A DNA stretch of 64,000 nucleotides from Pedobacter fastidiosus (GTDB lineage Bacteria > Bacteroidota > Bacteroidia > Sphingobacteriales > Sphingobacteriaceae). Below are positions 60,284-64,000 of the stretch, one piece after another (positions within the stretch are counted from its first letter, which is position 1; every line of letters begins with the position of its first letter). A program made the translations under genes and the position numbers. The notes beneath the pieces are model-generated. The model had not been told where the DNA came from, did no database searches, and was given only the letters and a program-made list of their open reading frames with translations. The stretch lies in contig NZ_JACRYL010000007.1 of NCBI RefSeq assembly GCF_014306625.1, forward strand, positions 62,474 through 126,473. Direction: 5' to 3'.

Positions 60284-60834
60284 TATGCTAATTCTCTAAA
60301 TGTTGTGTTGTATAGTTCTATACTTTCTCTAATTACTTTGTGTGCATAGCGAACACCTAATAAATGTTCGATAGTTACATTTTTATCTTCTAGCGCTTTG
60401 TAATCTTGAAAGAAACGAACAATTTCTTTCATTTGGTGTGGAGGCAACTCATCCAAATCGTTAATATAATTAACAGACATATCGTGAGCAGCAACAGCAA
60501 TAATTTTATCATCCTGTTCTCCATTATCAACCATATGCATTACACCTACAACTTTCGCTTCGATCAATGTCATTGGGTAGACATCAACAGAACATAGCAC
60601 CAAAATATCTAATGGATCTTTATCATCACAATAAGTTTGTGGAATAAAACCATAATTTGCTGGATACATTACTGATGAAAAAAGAACCCTGTCTAACTTA
60701 ATTAAACCAGATTCTTTATCGATTTCGTACTTTGCTTTTGAACCTTTTGGAATTTCAATAATTGCGTTTACTACTTCTGGTAGGTTTGCACCGGGAGATA
60801 CGCTATGCCATGCGTGATGATCGTCTTTTGCCAT
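60283..60834 (-). CDS. ppa: Inorganic pyrophosphatase (family I)
   Basis: The 183-residue protein carries the family I PPase signature [10 protein letters not shown] (aspartates for Mg/PPi) after the segment [12 protein letters not shown], and a C-terminal VNDRPV-type region here replaced by [14 protein letters not shown]. It splits PPi to two phosphates in the cytoplasm and drives biosynthetic reactions. The stop shares a base with the CNNM-type start codon. The dedA gene ends 7 bases upstream, so dedA-ppa-CNNM-rsmE is a single transcription unit. Confidence 0.96.
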   Translation of the reverse strand: MAKDDHHAWHSVSPGANLPEVVNAIIEIPKGSKAKYEIDKESGLIKLDRVLFSSVMYPANYGFIPQTYCDDKDPLDILVLCSVDVYPMTLIEAKVVGVMHMVDNGEQDDKIIAVAAHDMSVNYINDLDELPPHQMKEIVRFFQDYKALEDKNVTIEHLLGVRYAHKVIRESIELYNTTFRELA

Positions 60835-60841
60835 TTTTAAT

Positions 60842-61495
60842 TTAAATCTGTTTATCCTCTTCCGGACTTTTCACTACTTTACTTTTTACAAAGGTAATTA
60901 ATAATGGTATAGTTGTAATAAGGATAAACCCAATAATAATATATAATAAATAATCGTTAATTTCTTTTTCAAACCTTTTTCCTAGAAAATACCCTAGTAA
61001 GGTTAGTGATGTTATCCATAAAACGCCTCCAACAATGTTGTAAAAAGCGAATCTTTTAACATCTAATTTTACTACACCAGCAAAAATCGGTGCAAAGGTT
61101 CTAACTATCGGAACAAATCTTCCCATAATGAGTGCAAATGCGCCTTGTTTGTTATAATATTCTTCTGCAGCTTTTAAATATCTCTTTTTAAAGAAAAAAC
61201 TGTCTTTTCTGGTGTACAATACTGGTCCTGTTTTACGGCCAAACCAATAACCAGTAAAATTGCCCATAATTGCTGCAACACATAAACCAGCCAAAAGAAC
61301 CGCAATGTTAACATCAAGCTTACCAGTGGCTACAAACATGCCCGCTAAAAACAATAAATAATCACCGGGAAGAAAGAAGCCAAAGAACAGCCCCGTTTCT
61401 GCATAGATTACAAACATTACAAGATAGAAACCGCCCTCCCTCAATAATTTTTCGGGATCAATTAGCTGATGCAGGTTATTCCAAAAATCGTGCAT
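60842..61495 (-). CDS. DedA family membrane protein
   Basis: The 217-residue inner-membrane protein has the DedA motif set: an [20 protein letters not shown] segment near residues 32-51, then [14 protein letters not shown] and [16 protein letters not shown], with about five membrane segments. DedA proteins act as lipid (undecaprenyl phosphate or phospholipid) scramblases or transporters. The ATG at 61495 is chosen over a TTG two codons upstream. It follows the nuoN gene by 47 bases and precedes ppa by 7, so it may sit on the same transcript as the complex I genes. Confidence 0.92.
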   Translation of the reverse strand: MHDFWNNLHQLIDPEKLLREGGFYLVMFVIYAETGLFFGFFLPGDYLLFLAGMFVATGKLDVNIAVLLAGLCVAAIMGNFTGYWFGRKTGPVLYTRKDSFFFKKRYLKAAEEYYNKQGAFALIMGRFVPIVRTFAPIFAGVVKLDVKRFAFYNIVGGVLWITSLTLLGYFLGKRFEKEINDYLLYIIIGFILITTIPLLITFVKSKVVKSPEEDKQI

Positions 61496-61542
61496 ATTCA
61501 ATTATTCGTAAAACTACAAATAATTATTAAACAACTGCATAC

Positions 61543-62916
61543 CTATATTAGGTTTAAAATAATTGCAGGATAAATACCCAATACAATTGTAATTACTACG
61601 GATAACAGTAAAACTACTTTGTATTGTGCTGGCGTAGAAAGTTCTACTTCGCCACCATCTTTAAACCACATAGCCACAATCACCTTGAAATAATAGTAGA
61701 AGCCTACCAAAGCATTTAAAATTGCGAAGGCAACTAACAACGTTTGGTATTCGCCCATTACATTTAAAAACATTAAATATTTTCCGATGAAACCTGCAGT
61801 TAGTGGAATCCCAGCAAGTGATAACATCGCGATTGTTAAAGATAAAGCAACTAATGGGTTTTTCTTGCCTAAACCATTGAAACTCTCAAAGCTATCGCTC
61901 CCGGTTTTTTGTTTAACCAAAATTAATACCGCAAAGGCGATAATTGAAGCAAAAGTGTAGGCCGTTGCATAAACCAAAACATTGTTTTCAGAATTCTTGC
62001 TTAAAACGATAAGCGAGAATAATAAGTAGCCTGCGTGAGAAATACTCGAGTAAGCCAACATGCGCTTAAAGTTCTTTTGGAACAAAGCAGTAACGTTGCC
62101 AATAAATAAGGTTAAACAAACAATAACAATTAAAGGCACAACCCAAAAATCGTGAAGTGGGGCAAATGCACCTGCGAATAACCTTAAGAAAGCTGCAAAA
62201 CCTGCAGTTTTAACCACAGTACTCATAAAAGTAGTGATTAATGATGGAGAACCTTCGTAAACATCTGGTGTCCAGAAATGAAACGGTGCTGCACCAATTT
62301 TAAAGCTTAATCCAATCATCATTAAAATAACGCCTGGATAAAAAATTGGTGAAACAGCTTGTGGGTTCGCAACTAGATAAGCTTGAATTTTATCTAAATC
62401 AAATGAACCTGTAGCACCATAAATTAAAGTGATCCCGAACAACAAGAAACCTGTTGAAAAAGCACCCATCAAAAAGTACTTTAAAGAAGCTTCATTTGAG
62501 GCAAAATCCTTCTTACGAATCCCAGCAAGGATGTATAAACTTACCGACATAATCTCCAAGCCCACAAAGAGCATGGCCATGTTTTTGTAAGATACCATCA
62601 TAATCATCCCCGCAAGGGCGAAAAGAATTAGGGTATAATATTCTGCTATGTTATCGCTTTTCGAATGAAAATAGTTTTGAGTTAATAGGAAAATCAATAG
62701 GGTACCAACAATACAAACTGCAGAAAAGGCTAAAGCAAAATTATCTGTCTGCATCATACCGTAATGAACTGCATTACCGTTCCATGCACAAAAAGTAAAT
62801 CCTAATGCAGTAAGTAAGCCAACAACTGTAAGCGGTAATAATGCCTTATTTGCTTTAAACAAACCTGCATAAAGCACCAAAAAAGCTGTTATACTAATGG
62901 TTATAATAATATTCAT
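61543..62916 (-). CDS. nuoN: NADH-quinone oxidoreductase subunit N
   Basis: The 457-residue protein has about 13-14 membrane helices and the antiporter-like signatures of NuoN: KNMAMLFVGLEIMSVSLYIL, KIGAAPFHFWTPDVYEGSP, AYSSISHAGYLLF and LAGIPLTAGFIGKYLMF. It is a proton-channelling subunit of respiratory complex I. It starts 8 bases after nuoM and, as usual in Bacteroidota, ends the nuo operon, here followed by dedA. Confidence 0.95.
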   Translation of the reverse strand: MNIIITISITAFLVLYAGLFKANKALLPLTVVGLLTALGFTFCAWNGNAVHYGMMQTDNFALAFSAVCIVGTLLIFLLTQNYFHSKSDNIAEYYTLILFALAGMIMMVSYKNMAMLFVGLEIMSVSLYILAGIRKKDFASNEASLKYFLMGAFSTGFLLFGITLIYGATGSFDLDKIQAYLVANPQAVSPIFYPGVILMMIGLSFKIGAAPFHFWTPDVYEGSPSLITTFMSTVVKTAGFAAFLRLFAGAFAPLHDFWVVPLIVIVCLTLFIGNVTALFQKNFKRMLAYSSISHAGYLLFSLIVLSKNSENNVLVYATAYTFASIIAFAVLILVKQKTGSDSFESFNGLGKKNPLVALSLTIAMLSLAGIPLTAGFIGKYLMFLNVMGEYQTLLVAFAILNALVGFYYYFKVIVAMWFKDGGEVELSTPAQYKVVLLLSVVITIVLGIYPAIILNLI

Positions 62917-62924
62917 TGCTTATG

Positions 62925-64000
62925 TTACTGTTTTAATTTTTGATTTACCTGTTCTAATAAATGTTGCACAGATGCCTCTGTTAAGTGCAATAATGGTTTT
63001 GGATACACACCCAAAACAATAATCAATACACAAATAATATATAAAACCAATTTCTCGGTTCCTTTAATATCTGTAAAAGTGATGGTTAAACTATTTGTTT
63101 TACCAAGCATGATGTTTTGATACATTCTAAGCATATAAACTGCTCCGAAAATTATGGTCAAGCCTGCAATAGCTGCCGCCCAAATGCTGTAGTTGTAGAC
63201 GCCCATCAACAATAAAAACTCGCCGATAAATCCGTTTGTTCCGGGTAAGGCTACTGTTCCCAAAACAATAATCAAGAAAACGATTGCTAATTGTGGTGCT
63301 GATTTCGCAATACCGCCTAATTCTTCAATTTTATTGGTTTTTAAACGAGAGAAGATAATATCTAATACAAAGAATAAACCAACAACATTAATACCGTGAC
63401 TTAACATTTGAACCATTGCGCCCTGCATCCCTTGTTGGTTTAACGCGAAGATCCCTGCTGAAATTAATCCAACGTGGGCAATTGATGAGTAGGCTACTAA
63501 ACGTTTTGCGTCTTTTTGGGTAAAGGCAATTAATGATGCGTAAACAATTCCAATGATCGATAAAATTATAGCAAGATTACCCCATTCTTGAACTCCATGA
63601 GGTACAATTGGCAATAACCATCTAATTAGACCGTAAATACCCATCTTTAACATAATACCGGATAATAACATTGTTCCTTGTGTAGGCGCTGCTGTGTAGG
63701 TATCTGGTTGCCAAGTATGGAAAGGGAAAATCGGCATCTTAATAGCAAATGCGATAAAGAAAGCCCAGAAAATCCATCCCTGTTGATCAGCATTTAAGTT
63801 TAAAGCATAAAAAGCTTGAAGATCAAAATTGTGGGCAGGGTTTTGAAGATATAGATAAATAATACCCATCAACATGAACAATGATCCTGCAATCGTATAA
63901 ACAAAGAATTTCATGTTGATACGAATGCGGTCTTTTCCGCCCCATATGGCGCAGATAAAATAAATCGGGATTAATGCGGCTTCCCATCCAATGTAAAATA
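62925..64000 (-). CDS. nuoM: NADH-quinone oxidoreductase subunit M, N-terminus beyond window
   Basis: The frame is open to the right edge, and the codons before the internal ATG at 63914 read AIWGGKDRIRIN, typical NuoM sequence, so the true start lies beyond 64000. Visible are about 9 helices with FAIKMPIFPFHTWQPDTYTA, LLSGIMLKMGIYGL and AYSSIAHVGL, the NuoM antiporter motifs with conserved lysines. It is a proton-pumping subunit of complex I, transcribed with nuoN (8-base gap). About a quarter of the protein is missing. Confidence 0.95.
   Translation of the reverse strand, partial: FYIGWEAALIPIYFICAIWGGKDRIRINMKFFVYTIAGSLFMLMGIIYLYLQNPAHNFDLQAFYALNLNADQQGWIFWAFFIAFAIKMPIFPFHTWQPDTYTAAPTQGTMLLSGIMLKMGIYGLIRWLLPIVPHGVQEWGNLAIILSIIGIVYASLIAFTQKDAKRLVAYSSIAHVGLISAGIFALNQQGMQGAMVQMLSHGINVVGLFFVLDIIFSRLKTNKIEELGGIAKSAPQLAIVFLIIVLGTVALPGTNGFIGEFLLLMGVYNYSIWAAAIAGLTIIFGAVYMLRMYQNIMLGKTNSLTITFTDIKGTEKLVLYIICVLIIVLGVYPKPLLHLTEASVQHLLEQVNQKLKQ

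Overview
The window reads as chromosome of a low-GC Bacteroidota, most likely family Sphingobacteriaceae and probably Pedobacter or a close relative. Directly supporting this are a PorV-type type IX secretion protein, a GldJ-type gliding lipoprotein, Bacteroidota-restricted families (DUF4834, DUF6702, DUF4159, DUF7033), TAnnTTTG-like -7 boxes, and frequent genome-typical palindromic repeats. The genus is inference. No rRNA, tRNA, CRISPR array or complete insertion sequence was found.

Layout. 1-2.1 kb: a DCC/TIGR01777/SRPBCC operon cut by the left edge. 2.3-10.8 kb: small envelope proteins, ywbE, a DUF3472 protein, uvrB, and an M1 peptidase/HupE/DUF6702 group. 11-27.5 kb: a discontinuous surface-glycan region with a degenerate DUF7033 protein, upp, a YjjG nucleotidase, a flippase, three methyltransferases, three glycosyltransferases and a GH29 fucosidase. 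It is interrupted by a GxxExxY gene between perfect inverted repeats, a tricorn-like protease and a YhcG homologue that lacks its nuclease core. 27.7-34.7 kb: a DJ-1/PfpI protein, a kinase-like orphan, a serine hydrolase whose 3' end has been rewritten by a tandemly amplified palindromic repeat, a lipid A-type acyltransferase and typA.

35.0-37.7 kb: a compact accessory locus with an XRE regulator, a probable palindromic operator, a C39-like/VKOR/thioredoxin fusion and a GG-leader peptide with six cysteines. I read it as a disulfide-rich secreted-peptide system and consider it the best candidate for something undescribed. 37.9-44.1 kb: two esterase-like hydrolases, an ATP-grasp protein, a GCS2-type carboxylate-amine ligase, a class I glutamine amidotransferase and a second ATP-grasp-like protein, probably a cryptic amide-ligase pathway.

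44.1-50.3 kb: a tiny Cys-rich membrane protein, a Crp/Fnr regulator, a YceI/pirin pair and a GH18-deacetylase-GT2 fusion. 50.3-64 kb: core genes: ispF, porV, an AsmA protein, gldJ, then a long leftward run nuoM (cut by the right edge)-nuoN-dedA-ppa-CNNM transporter-rsmE-DUF4159-biotinyl domain protein.

Gaps between genes carry several families of short palindromic repeats (GTCATTGCGA/GTCATTTCGA type, TTTGACAACT type, CCTCACCC/CCCTCTCC type, and ACCACAGAG/ACCGCAAAG type), sometimes in tandem and in one case reading into a coding region. Functional statements rest on motifs and family knowledge; no database search was possible.
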